Of a DNA stretch of 61,311 bases, positions 18,379-26,956 are shown piece after piece. The position numbers were made by a program, and so were the translations under genes. Location: contig NZ_JAINVZ010000031.1 in the NCBI RefSeq assembly GCF_019890615.1, positions 1-61,311 on the forward strand. Direction: 5' to 3'. Source of the stretch: Streptantibioticus parmotrematis (GTDB lineage: Bacteria; Actinomycetota; Actinomycetes; Streptomycetales; Streptomycetaceae). A model generated the notes under the pieces. It saw only the letters and a program-made list of their open reading frames with translations. It had not been told where the DNA came from and made no database searches. Each line of letters begins with the position of its first letter. Within the stretch, counting starts at the first letter, position 1.

Positions 18379-20523
18379 TCAGCCGGTGAGGTCGATCAGC
18401 ACCGGCGGGCTGCTGTCACCGGCCACCGTGGTCAGCGACGCGACCGCGTGGCCCCGGGGAACCGCGTTCGCGAGGTCGGAGGCCGACCAGCGCTCCCGCT
18501 CGACCCGCCGCACCGTCACCGACTCGGTGGTGGCCGCCTCACCGGTGAAGACCCGGCGGACGCCGCGCACCGTGCGCTTGAGGAGGCCGCCGGAGAAGTC
18601 CGGGGTCCGCGTCACGTCGGACTCCTCCACCCAGGTGGTCCCCCACGCCTCCGCGAACCGCTTGCCGTCCCACGTCGTCACGCCCGACAACGCGATCCGG
18701 CACCCGGCCGCGCCCAGCAACGCGCTGCGCAGCGCCTCCGGCACGTCGTCCAGCGACCGCAGCGACAGCACCGCTCCCGCGTGCGCCGACCGCAGCCGCT
18801 GCAGGGCCCGTACCGCGTCCGCGGTGACGGTGTGCGTCGCGTCGTCCAGCACCAGGCAGGCGAACAGCGAACGGTCCCGGCGCGCGGTGGCCGCCGCGGT
18901 GAACTGCGCCAGCAGCAGCCGGGCCAGCATCCGCGACGCCTCGGCGTGACCGCGTTCCGGCAGGTCGATCCGGACCCGCAGCGGGTGCTCCAGCGAGTTG
19001 AGGGCGAACGGCTTGCTGCGCCCCGTCACGTCGAAGAAACCGGCGAACGCCGGCCGGTCCAGCAGCGCGATCCGGTCCGCGAGCAGTTCGCCCAGGTCAC
19101 CCCGGCGGCCCGACTGCCTTTCCCGCGCGGCCAGTTCGCGCACCCAGCCGTGCTCGCCCGCGGCGTCCAGCGCCTCGCGCAGCGCGGCGATCGCGGCGGC
19201 CCCGCCCTCCAGCAGCTCCCGCAGTTCGGTGACCGAGGGGAACCGGCCGTGGGCCGCCCGGTAGGGCCCGAGCACCTGGCTCAGCGCGGTGGCCGCCCGG
19301 CGCGGGTCGGCGTCAGGACCCTCGAAGCCGTCCAGCAGGGCGGCGGCCAGCAGCGCCGCGGCCTCGTCGGCGTCGTCGGCGCCGCCGTACAGGTCCAGGT
19401 CGTAGCCGGAGGACGGGTCGCCGGGCGCGATCACCACGTCGAACGCCTCCGCCGGGCCCAGGTCGGCCCCCGCGGAGCCCACGGCGACGACGGCCGCGGT
19501 CCCGGCCAGCGCCTGAAGGCACAGCGACTCCACGACCGGCCGCACGACGTGCCGCGTCTTGCCCGACCCCGGCGGACCGACCGCCAGCAGCGAGGTGCCC
19601 AGCAGCGCGGGGTCCAGGGCCATGCCCGCGCCGCGGTAGAGGTACGGATTGCGGTCGGAGTCGGTGGCGGCACCGATGCGGACCTGGGCGGTGTACAGGT
19701 CGTGGCGGGCGGAGCGGCCGGGCAGGTCGCGGGCGCCGGACGGATGCGTCCAGGCGGCGGCGCCCTGCCGCAGGACGGCGTCCGCGTAGGCGTCCGTCCG
19801 CCGCGGCTCGGCGAGCGCGAACCGCCAGGCCCGGTGCAGCCGCACGAAGTCCACGTCGTTCATCCGCCCACCCCGAGCCTCAGAGGCAAGCCGCGCGGCG
19901 ACTTCCCCGTATCCGGCGTCCCGCAGGTCGGGCCAGTCCACGGGGTCGCTCGCGGCGGCGACCGCCTCCTCCTGCGGGGTGGGTTCCTCGGTACTCACCT
20001 TCCGCACGAGCGGCCCCACGTACCGCCGCAACACCTCCCGCCAGCGGCCGAAGTGGCCGCAGATGATGATCAACAGGACGGCGCAGAGCGCGAAGTAGAT
20101 GCGGTAGGAGACCCGGAAAGCGGTCATGGCGTCCTGCGGCGAAGCGGGCCGCAGCCATGAAGCTGGGATGACCCACTTCAACGGCCACATGATGAAGGGC
20201 AGGTAGCCGTCCCGGCCCAGGGACCACACCAGCAGCCCGCACAGCAGCGCCCCGATCGCCCCGCCCACGAGCCTGCGGTCCGTCACGCGTTCCGGGTCCT
20301 GCGGAGGCTTGGGGACGTGCCCGTACGCGTAGACCCCGGGGCCGTCGGAGTGCCGGGGCGTGCGCAGCCAGGTCTCCAAGGAACTCTCCGGTGCCCTCCT
20401 GGGCATCGGCGGCACCCCCGCCCCCCGCTGTGCCGGAGGTCCCGGTGGGACGGGGACTCCCGGTGGTGCCGACGGCACCACCGGGCCCGTGCCGCGCCGC
20501 CCGCTCGTGCCCTCGACGTCCAT
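18379..20523 (-). CDS. Membrane-anchored VirD4/TraG-like ATPase, orphan
   Basis: A 714-residue protein. After a Pro-rich N-terminus there are two membrane spans (about 84-104 and 141-157) and then a P-loop ATPase domain with Walker A GPPGSGKT (316-323) and Walker B CLVLDDA (about 556-562). This is the layout of coupling proteins of the TraD/TraG/VirD4 group that feed substrates to secretion or conjugation machines. No secretion, relaxase or pilus genes are nearby. The ATG at 20523 follows GAGGGG. It is divergent from gabT, sharing a 246-bp spacer. It seems to be a Streptomyces core protein of unknown role. Confidence 0.75.
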   Translation of the reverse strand: MDVEGTSGRRGTGPVVPSAPPGVPVPPGPPAQRGAGVPPMPRRAPESSLETWLRTPRHSDGPGVYAYGHVPKPPQDPERVTDRRLVGGAIGALLCGLLVWSLGRDGYLPFIMWPLKWVIPASWLRPASPQDAMTAFRVSYRIYFALCAVLLIIICGHFGRWREVLRRYVGPLVRKVSTEEPTPQEEAVAAASDPVDWPDLRDAGYGEVAARLASEARGGRMNDVDFVRLHRAWRFALAEPRRTDAYADAVLRQGAAAWTHPSGARDLPGRSARHDLYTAQVRIGAATDSDRNPYLYRGAGMALDPALLGTSLLAVGPPGSGKTRHVVRPVVESLCLQALAGTAAVVAVGSAGADLGPAEAFDVVIAPGDPSSGYDLDLYGGADDADEAAALLAAALLDGFEGPDADPRRAATALSQVLGPYRAAHGRFPSVTELRELLEGGAAAIAALREALDAAGEHGWVRELAARERQSGRRGDLGELLADRIALLDRPAFAGFFDVTGRSKPFALNSLEHPLRVRIDLPERGHAEASRMLARLLLAQFTAAATARRDRSLFACLVLDDATHTVTADAVRALQRLRSAHAGAVLSLRSLDDVPEALRSALLGAAGCRIALSGVTTWDGKRFAEAWGTTWVEESDVTRTPDFSGGLLKRTVRGVRRVFTGEAATTESVTVRRVERERWSASDLANAVPRGHAVASLTTVAGDSSPPVLIDLTG

Positions 20524-20769
20524 CGCTCGTTGCCCCTCGCCCGTTAGCCACCGCGACGGCACACAATGTAGTCGAGCCACGCCCGCCCGACGATGATCAC
20601 GCACCCACTGGCGGCCGCGCCCCGCTCCCGCCCACCACTGTCCGCCACGTAGAAGTGCCCACCCCCACCACTCCCGAACGGAGTATGCGCGGCCCCGCCC
20701 GGCGGGCTTAGCCTGCGAGAAAAGACCGTGATCGCCGTGATCGCAGAGATGATCGCAAGGAGTAGCCCC

Positions 20770-22131
20770 ATGACCGAACTGTCCGGCGGCCCCGCCCTTC
20801 CGCAGGAGCGTCGTCTCGTCACCGCCATCCCCGGCCCGAAGTCGCAGGAGCTGCTCGCCCGTAAGACGGCGACCGTCGCCAACGGCGTCGGCACGACCCT
20901 GCCGGTCTTCATCACCCGTGCCGGCGGCGGCGTCCTGGAGGACGTCGACGGCAACTCGCTGATCGACTTCGGTTCCGGCATCGCGGTCGCCAGCGTCGGC
21001 AACAGCGCCGAGGCCGTCGTGGCCAAGGCCACCGAGCAGCTCGCCGCCTTCACCCACACCTGTTTCATGGTGACGCCCTACGAGGGCTACGTACAGGTGG
21101 CCGAGGAGCTCGCCGAGCTGACCCCGGGCGACCACGCCAAGAAGTCCGCGCTGTTCAACTCCGGCGCCGAGGCGGTGGAGAACGCGGTGAAGATCGCCCG
21201 CGCGTACACCAAGCGCCAGGCCGTCGTCGTCTTCGAGCACGGCTACCACGGCCGCACCAACCTCACCATGGCGCTGACCGCCAAGAACATGCCCTACAAG
21301 CACGGCTTCGGCCCGTTCGCCCCCGAGGTCTACCGGGTGCCGCTGGCCTACCCGTTCCGCTGGCTGACCGGCGCCGAGGACTGCGCCGAGCAGGCCGCGG
21401 CCGAGGCGATCGACCAGATCTCCAAGCAGGTCGGCGCGGAGAACGTGGCCGCGATCGTCATCGAGCCGATCGCCGGTGAGGGCGGCTTCATCGAGCCCGC
21501 CAAGGGCTTCCTGCCGCGCATCGCGCAGTTCGCCAAGGACAACGGCATCGTGTTCGTGGCGGACGAGATCCAGACCGGCTTCTGCCGCACCGGCCAGTGG
21601 TTCGCCTGCGAGGACGAGGGCATCGTCCCGGACCTGATCACGACCGCCAAGGGCATCGCGGGCGGTCTGCCGCTGGCCGCGGTCACCGGCCGCGCCGAGA
21701 TCATGGACGCCGCACACGCGGGCGGCCTGGGCGGCACCTACGGCGGCAACCCGGTGGCCTGCGCCGCCGCCCTCGGCTCCATCGAGACGATGCGCGAACT
21801 GGACCTCAACGCGAAGGCCCGGCGCATCGAGGAGATCATGAAGGCCCGGCTGACCTCGCTGGCCGAGAAGTACGACGTCGTCGGTGAGGTGCGCGGGCGC
21901 GGTGCGATGATCGCGATCGAGCTGGTCAAGTCCGGTACGCGGGACGGCGACAGGACCCCGGACCCGGAGACCACCGCCGCGGTGGCCAAGGCCTGCCACG
22001 CCGAGGGCCTGGTCGTCCTCACCTGCGGCACCTACGGCAACGTGCTGCGCTTCCTGCCGCCGCTGGTGATCGGCGAGGACCTGCTGGGCGAGGGCCTGGA
22101 CATCATCGAGAGCGCCTTCGCGGGCCTCTGA
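20770..22131 (+). CDS. gabT: 4-aminobutyrate aminotransferase (GABA transaminase)
   Basis: A 453-residue class III PLP aminotransferase that converts GABA and 2-oxoglutarate to succinic semialdehyde and glutamate. Motifs: the FNSGAEAVENAVKIAR PLP-phosphate region near 125-140, VADEIQTGFCRTGQW near 262-276, and the Schiff-base lysine in TTAKGIAGG near 298. ATG 20770 has AAGGAG at 7 nt. Three short TGATCGC words (20729-20756) lie just upstream and could be an operator. The gene stands alone on the plus strand. Confidence 0.93.
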   Translation: MTELSGGPALPQERRLVTAIPGPKSQELLARKTATVANGVGTTLPVFITRAGGGVLEDVDGNSLIDFGSGIAVASVGNSAEAVVAKATEQLAAFTHTCFMVTPYEGYVQVAEELAELTPGDHAKKSALFNSGAEAVENAVKIARAYTKRQAVVVFEHGYHGRTNLTMALTAKNMPYKHGFGPFAPEVYRVPLAYPFRWLTGAEDCAEQAAAEAIDQISKQVGAENVAAIVIEPIAGEGGFIEPAKGFLPRIAQFAKDNGIVFVADEIQTGFCRTGQWFACEDEGIVPDLITTAKGIAGGLPLAAVTGRAEIMDAAHAGGLGGTYGGNPVACAAALGSIETMRELDLNAKARRIEEIMKARLTSLAEKYDVVGEVRGRGAMIAIELVKSGTRDGDRTPDPETTAAVAKACHAEGLVVLTCGTYGNVLRFLPPLVIGEDLLGEGLDIIESAFAGL

Positions 22132-22180
22132 GCCGTCCGCCGATTTCGGTAACGCGCAGTAGCCGAAAGGGAGTTGACGG

Positions 22181-22190
22181 TTCACGTGAA
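22181..22190. promoter_or_regulatory. Palindrome TTCACGTGAA downstream of gabT
   Basis: A perfect 10-bp palindrome next to a TTGACG hexamer (22174-22179), 75 bp before the assumed PAP2 start. It could be an operator overlapping a promoter; there is no matching -10 element at 17 bp. Confidence 0.25.
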
Positions 22191-22265
22191 GAACGTGTGC
22201 GGGCCTGATGAGGGTCGGGTGGCAGCTCCCCCGGGGGTCGGCGACGTGACGTACTGTCGTCGCGG

Positions 22266-23192
22266 ATGAAGGAACCACCCCGCTCGCGGGTCACCGCGGA
22301 CGACACCTTGTCGGCGACTCCCCATCGCCGACGCAGCAGTGCCCTCGCGCACGACAACGCCGGTGGCTCGCACTCCGGCGATCCTCGCCGATCGGCAGGC
22401 CGCCCGCCCCAAACCCCCCGGGGCGCGCGGCCCGGCGATCGCCCTGGCCGCCCTGGAACGCTCCCCCCTGTTCCAGGGCGGCCGAACTTTTTCCCGGCGC
22501 AGGCACAGGCGCGTTCAGGGTCGAAGGCCCGGTCCCGTGCGCGGGCGCTGACCCCGCTGCTCTGTCTCGCCCTCTTCGCGCTGATCGCCTGGCAGGTCGC
22601 CGCGCACGGGCCGCTGTACGGGTGGGACCGGGCGGTGGACGCGAGCGTGCTGCGGGAGGCCGCGGCCGAGCGGTCGGTGCGCCCGGTGGCGCAGTTCCTT
22701 TCCGACCTCGGTGATCTGCCGGTGGCGCTGCCGGTGCTGGCCTGTGCGCTCGGCTGGGCGGCGTGGCGGCTGGGGCGGTGGCGCGAGGCGGTGGTGTACG
22801 CGGTGGCGATGGCCTGCGCGGCGCCGATCGTCGTGCTTCTCAAGGCACTTGTCGCCCGGCCCGCGCCGGGGACCGCCCGACTCGTCGCGCACTCCGGCTA
22901 CTTCCCCTCCGGGCACGCCATGACGGCGGCGGCGGCCTACGGGCTGGCCGCGCTGGCGCTGATGCCCTCACCGGAACGCGTGACGGCACGGCGGGCGCTG
23001 GGGGCGTCCGCCGTGCCGTTGAACGTCGCCGTGGGCGCCGGCCTGGTGTGGCGCGGCTACCACTGGCCGCTGGACGTCGCCGCGAGCTGGTGCCTGGCGG
23101 GGGCGTTGCTCGCGGCGGCGTACCGGGTCAGTCGTTCGTGGGGAAGCCCAGGTTCAGCCCCCCGTGCGACGGGTCCAGCCAGCGCTGGGTGA
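22266..23192 (+). CDS. PAP2 superfamily membrane phosphatase, uncertain start
   Basis: A deduced 308-residue protein. The PAP2 signature is clear: KALVARPAPGTARL (near 198-211), SGYFPSGHAMTAAA (near 215-228) and GLVWRGYHWPLDVAAS (near 259-274), within about six membrane spans. Such enzymes dephosphorylate lipid or polyprenyl phosphates. The first about 95 residues are low-complexity and poorly supported. The ATG at 22266 lacks a good ribosome site, and a strong terminator hairpin lies inside this part (22446-22492). Third-position GC between about 22340 and 22480 favours a different frame. No later ATG or GTG precedes the first membrane span. The 3' end overlaps mmsA by 65 bp, tail to tail. 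Confidence 0.7.
   Translation: MKEPPRSRVTADDTLSATPHRRRSSALAHDNAGGSHSGDPRRSAGRPPQTPRGARPGDRPGRPGTLPPVPGRPNFFPAQAQARSGSKARSRARALTPLLCLALFALIAWQVAAHGPLYGWDRAVDASVLREAAAERSVRPVAQFLSDLGDLPVALPVLACALGWAAWRLGRWREAVVYAVAMACAAPIVVLLKALVARPAPGTARLVAHSGYFPSGHAMTAAAAYGLAALALMPSPERVTARRALGASAVPLNVAVGAGLVWRGYHWPLDVAASWCLAGALLAAAYRVSRSWGSPGSAPRATGPASAG
22446..22492 (+). terminator. Intrinsic terminator or attenuator inside the assumed PAP2 5' region
   Basis: A perfect 14-bp stem (GGCCGCCCTGGAAC at 22446-22459 with its complement at 22470-22483), a 10-nt loop and a T5 run at 22488-22492 in plus orientation. It lies 315 bp after gabT stops. It may end gabT transcription or attenuate PAP2 expression. Confidence 0.7.
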
Positions 23193-24633
23193 CGGCCTTG
23201 CCGCGGGTGAAGAAGCGCACGCCGTCCTCGCCGTAGGCGTGGGTGTCGCCGAACAGGGACGCCTTCCAGCCGCCGAAGCTGTAGTACGCGACCGGCACCG
23301 GGATCGGCACGTTGATGCCGACCATGCCGACCTCCACCTCGCGCTGGAAGCGCCGGGCGGCGCCGCCGTCGTTGGTGAACAGCGCGGTGCCGTTGCCGTA
23401 GGGGTTGGCGTTGATCAGCTCCAGGCCCTCGTCGTACGAGCCGACCCGGACGACGGACAGGACGGGGCCGAAGATCTCGTCGTTGTAGACCGACATGCCG
23501 GGCTTGACGTCGTCGAAGAGGGTCGGGCCGAGCCAGAAGCCGTCGGCGCTGTCCTCGCCCGCGATGGCGTGCTCGCGGCCGTCGACGGCGAGGGTGGCGC
23601 CGTCGGCGAGGCCGGCGTCGAGGTAGGAGGTGACCTTGTCGCGGTGGGCGCCGGTGACCAGCGGGCCCATCTCGGAGTCGGGCGCGCAGCCGGGGCCGAC
23701 CTTGAGGGTGGCCATGCGCTCCTTGATCTTCGCGACCAGTTCGTCGCCCACCGGGTCGACGGCGACCAGGACGGAGACCGCCATGCAGCGCTCGCCCGCG
23801 GCGCCGAAGCCCGCGTTGACGGCGGCGTCGGCGGCCAGGTCGAGGTCGGCGTCGGGGAGGACCAGCATGTGGTTCTTGGCGCCGCCGAGGGCCTGGACGC
23901 GCTTGCCGTAGCGGGTGCCGGTCTCGTAGACGTAGCGGGCGATCGGGGTGGAGCCGACGAAGGAGACGGACTTGACGTCCGGGTGCTCCAGGAGGCGGTC
24001 GACGGCCACCTTGTCGCCGTGCACGACGTTGAAGACGCCGTCCGGCAGTCCGGCCCGCTTCCACAGTCCGGCCAGGAAGTTGGCGGCCGACGGGTCCTTC
24101 TCGGACGGCTTGACGATCACGGTGTTGCCGGCCGCGACGGCGAGGGGGAAGAACCACATCGGCACCATCGCCGGGAAGTTGAACGGCGAGATGATCGCGA
24201 CCGGGCCGAGCGGCTGGCGGATCGAGTAGACGTCGATGCCGGTGGACGCCTGCTCGGTGAAGCCGCCCTTGATCAGCTGGGGGATGCCGCAGGCGTACTC
24301 GACGACCTCCAGGCCGCGGGCGATCTCGCCGAGCGCGTCGGAGTGCACCTTGCCGTGCTCGGAGACGATGATCGCGGCCAGCTCGTCGCGGTGCGCGTTG
24401 AGCAGCTCACGGAAGGCGAACAGCACCTGGGTGCGCTTGGCCACCGACGCGTCGCGCCACCCGGCGAACGCCTCGACGGCCGCGCCGACCGCCTGGTCGA
24501 CCTCGGCGATCGAGGCGAAGTCCACGTGTCCGGACACCCGGCCGGTCGCCGGGTCGTACACGTCGCCCCGCCGTTCGGCGGACCCGGACCATTCCTGCCC
24601 GGCGATCCAGTGCGTGATGTGCTTAGCGGTCAC
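23128..24633 (-). CDS. mmsA: CoA-acylating methylmalonate-/malonate-semialdehyde dehydrogenase
   Basis: A 501-residue ALDH of the MmsA/IolA group, which converts methylmalonate or malonate semialdehyde to propionyl- or acetyl-CoA. Diagnostic features are the N-terminal ITHWIAGQEW, the FNFPAMVPMWFFPLA segment and the catalytic Cys in GERCMAVS near 285. GTG 24633 has GGAAGG upstream at good spacing; the longer upstream open frame lacks one. In this region it could process malonate semialdehyde from beta-alanine (spermidine breakdown) or valine catabolism. It overlaps the PAP2 gene by 65 bp at its 3' end. Confidence 0.92.
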   Translation of the reverse strand: MTAKHITHWIAGQEWSGSAERRGDVYDPATGRVSGHVDFASIAEVDQAVGAAVEAFAGWRDASVAKRTQVLFAFRELLNAHRDELAAIIVSEHGKVHSDALGEIARGLEVVEYACGIPQLIKGGFTEQASTGIDVYSIRQPLGPVAIISPFNFPAMVPMWFFPLAVAAGNTVIVKPSEKDPSAANFLAGLWKRAGLPDGVFNVVHGDKVAVDRLLEHPDVKSVSFVGSTPIARYVYETGTRYGKRVQALGGAKNHMLVLPDADLDLAADAAVNAGFGAAGERCMAVSVLVAVDPVGDELVAKIKERMATLKVGPGCAPDSEMGPLVTGAHRDKVTSYLDAGLADGATLAVDGREHAIAGEDSADGFWLGPTLFDDVKPGMSVYNDEIFGPVLSVVRVGSYDEGLELINANPYGNGTALFTNDGGAARRFQREVEVGMVGINVPIPVPVAYYSFGGWKASLFGDTHAYGEDGVRFFTRGKAVTQRWLDPSHGGLNLGFPTND

Positions 24634-24725
24634 GGCAGACCTTCCTCTCAGAGCCTCGTCCCCAGTCTCGCGAGGCGGCACCGGCCGCTACAAGGACCAG
24701 GGTGTCGGCGTCGCGGCTGTTGGCC

Positions 24726-25226
24726 TTACAGGTCGTCAACGCCGGGGTGGCGCGGGCCCGGTTCATGGGGTGCGGCGCCGTCACCGGCCAGTGCGGCGGC
24801 GGCCTCGTGCAGCGCGAGTTCCAGCAGCGCCGGGTCGGTCAGCAGGCCGGAGCCGTCCGGCGGCACCAGCCAGCGCACCCCTCCGGTGGCCCGCCCCGGG
24901 TAGGGCACGACGATCCAGGTGCCCGTCCCCGCGCCGCGCACCCCGGTGCCGATCCAGCGGGACGCGGTGCCCGGCGGGACGAAGAAGCCGGTCCGGGCGT
25001 CGCCGAAGTCGGCGAGCACGGGCCCGGGCCGGCCCATGAACCGGCTCAGCACGTCCAGCGCCGGACACCCCAGCCGCCCGGCGACGATCAGCACGTCCCA
25101 GCGTTCGCCCGCGGGCAGCAGCGTGACGCCCAGCGGATTGCGCTCCCACTCCCAGCGGCAGGCCTCCGGATCGGGTGCCACCGACACCAGCCACTCCACC
25201 GCGGACCTCGCCCCGGTCCCGCTCAT
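24726..25226 (-). CDS. Conserved actinobacterial hypothetical protein
   Basis: A 166-residue soluble protein, MSGTGARSAVEWL at the start. It has many Trp, Gly and Pro residues (for example WERNPLGVTLLPAG near 27-40 and VPPGTASRWIGTG near 83-95). It faintly recalls the N-terminal part of actinobacterial primase/polymerase-like proteins, but no catalytic Asp pair can be assigned. It is parallel to and 92 bp upstream of mmsA; a strong hairpin separates it from the oxidoreductase operon. I do not know its function. Confidence 0.7.
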   Translation of the reverse strand: MSGTGARSAVEWLVSVAPDPEACRWEWERNPLGVTLLPAGERWDVLIVAGRLGCPALDVLSRFMGRPGPVLADFGDARTGFFVPPGTASRWIGTGVRGAGTGTWIVVPYPGRATGGVRWLVPPDGSGLLTDPALLELALHEAAAALAGDGAAPHEPGPRHPGVDDL

Positions 25227-25360
25227 CTGGTCCCTCCGTTTCCCGGCCCAGGCGGGCCGGTCGTGTCGCGGTCACGGAGGAGAGCGGATGGCGGGCGGGG
25301 TATTACGCGGCTTCGCGGCCGAATCGTGAGGAGGTCCGGTGGACGAGGGGCACAGCGCGA

Positions 25361-25407
25361 CGCGGGGTGGTGCGACCGGAGCCCTTCGCTCCGGCGCACC
25401 ACCCCGC
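25361..25407 (-). terminator. Terminator hairpin at the end of the pot-oxidoreductase operon
   Basis: A long stem: GCGGGGTGGTGCG at 25361-25373, one bulged A, and CCGGAG pairs with CTCCGG and the complementary arm, loop CCCTTCG. It begins 37 bp past the stop of the FAD oxidoreductase gene. No T-tract. Confidence 0.75.
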
Positions 25408-25443
25408 GGGCGGTCAGGTCATACGATCAGTCGCGTCGCGTGA

Positions 25444-26892
25444 TCAGCTGTCGAAGCCCAGGCCGAGCCGGTCCAGGGTCTTCAGCCACAGGTTGCGGCG
25501 CCCGGCGTTGCGGTCGGCGGCAGCCAGGGACCTGCGGGTCAGTTCGATGCCCGCCCAGGCGATCGGTTCCGGCGGGAACGGCAGCGGCTTGCTGCGGACC
25601 ATCTCCAGCTCGGTGCGCTCCGTGCGCTCTCCCGCCAGCAGGTCGAGCACGACGTCGGCGCCGAAGCGGGTGGCACCCACGCCGAGCCCGGTGTACCCGG
25701 CCGCGTAGCCGACCCGGCCGCCGTGCGCGGTGCCGTAGAACGCGGAGAACCGCGAGCAGGTGTCGATCGCGCCTCCCCACGCGTGCGTGAAGCGGACGCC
25801 TTCGAGCTGCGGGAAGCAGTCGAAGAACTGTCCCGCGAGCTTGGCGAAGGTCTCCGGCCGCTGGTCGTGCTCGGCGGCGACCCGGCCGCCGTACGGGTAG
25901 ATCGCGTCGTAGCCGCCCCACAGGATCCGGTTGTCGGCGGTGAGCCGGAAGTAGTGGAACTGGTTGGCGCTGTCGCCGAGGCCCTGCCGGTTCTTCCAGC
26001 CGAGGGACGCCATCCGCTCGGCGCTGAGCGGTTCGGTCATCAGCGCGTAGTCGTAGACCGGTACGACGAATGGCCGGACCCGCTTGACCAGCGAGGGGAA
26101 GACGCCGGAGCCGAGGACGACCTGGCGGGCGAAGACCCGTCCGTAGCCGGTGCGCACCGCCATCCCGGCGCCGTTGCGGGCCAGTTCGGTGGCGCGGGTG
26201 TGCTCGTGGATGCGCACGCCGAGGCGGGCGCAGGCGTCGGCGAGGCCCCAGGCGAGCTTGGCCGGGTGGAGCATGGCGACGCCCTCGCGGTCCCACAGGC
26301 CGCCGAGGAAGGTCGGCGAGTCGACCTCGGCGCGCATCGCGTCGCGGTCCAGCAGGTCGAGCCGGATGCCGTGGCCCGCGGCCTCCTCGGCGAGCGCGTG
26401 CAGGTCGTCGACCTGGTACGGCTCGGTGGCGACGTCGATCTCGCCGGTGCGCTCGAAGTCGCAGTCGATGCCGTGGCGGGCGACGGCGGCCTCGATCTCG
26501 TCGAGGTTGCGGTTGCCGAGGCGTTCGAGTTCGGTGATCTCGCCGGGCCAGCGCTCCAGTCCGTTGCCGAGGCCGTGGGTGATGGACGCGGCGCAGAAGC
26601 CGCCGTTGCGCCCGGTGGCGGCCCAGCCGATCCGCTCGCCCTCGATGAGCACGACGTCCCGGGAGGGGTCGCGTTCCTTGGCGATCAGGGCGGTCCACAG
26701 GCCCGAGTAGCCGCCGCCGACGACGAGCAGGTCGCAGTGCTCGTCCCCGACCAGCGCGGGCCTGGCCCCGGGCCTGCCGGGGTCGTCCAGCCAGTAGGGC
26801 GTCGGCTGCACGTCGGCGAGCGCTTGATAGTGCCGCGGCGCGCAGCGACGTCCTCTGAGGGTGGCGGAGGGCGACGGGCGGGCTGGGTCCAT
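25444..26892 (-). CDS. FAD-dependent amine oxidoreductase (PuuB/DAO-like)
   Basis: A 482-residue flavoprotein of the D-amino-acid oxidase/glycine oxidase fold. The dinucleotide motif VVGGGYSGLWTAL lies near 56-68 and a C-terminal substrate/FAD segment AGYTGLGVGATRFGA near 409-423. The family includes gamma-glutamylputrescine oxidase PuuB. Being the last gene after potC (64 bp downstream), it is probably co-transcribed with the polyamine importer and oxidises a polyamine or its gamma-glutamyl derivative. The exact substrate is inferred. The start ATG 26892 has no strong ribosome site. Confidence 0.85.
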   Translation of the reverse strand: MDPARPSPSATLRGRRCAPRHYQALADVQPTPYWLDDPGRPGARPALVGDEHCDLLVVGGGYSGLWTALIAKERDPSRDVVLIEGERIGWAATGRNGGFCAASITHGLGNGLERWPGEITELERLGNRNLDEIEAAVARHGIDCDFERTGEIDVATEPYQVDDLHALAEEAAGHGIRLDLLDRDAMRAEVDSPTFLGGLWDREGVAMLHPAKLAWGLADACARLGVRIHEHTRATELARNGAGMAVRTGYGRVFARQVVLGSGVFPSLVKRVRPFVVPVYDYALMTEPLSAERMASLGWKNRQGLGDSANQFHYFRLTADNRILWGGYDAIYPYGGRVAAEHDQRPETFAKLAGQFFDCFPQLEGVRFTHAWGGAIDTCSRFSAFYGTAHGGRVGYAAGYTGLGVGATRFGADVVLDLLAGERTERTELEMVRSKPLPFPPEPIAWAGIELTRRSLAAADRNAGRRNLWLKTLDRLGLGFDS

Positions 26893-26956
26893 CGGTTATC
26901 ACTGCTTTCGTGAACAGGTCACACGGTGAGGATGTGTCAGGGAAGGTGAGATGGTC

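Noticed and set aside
9824-18389. Long plus-strand frames of up to about 1100 codons opposite rip, dxr, acyl-CoA dehydrogenase, ALDH and PucR
   Set aside because: Each runs through the complement of a well-supported gene, without ribosome sites or domains.
18379-20523. Integrated conjugative element suggested by the TraG-like ATPase
   Set aside because: No integrase, attachment repeats, relaxase, replication or Tra genes are present nearby, and flanking genes are syntenic core genes.
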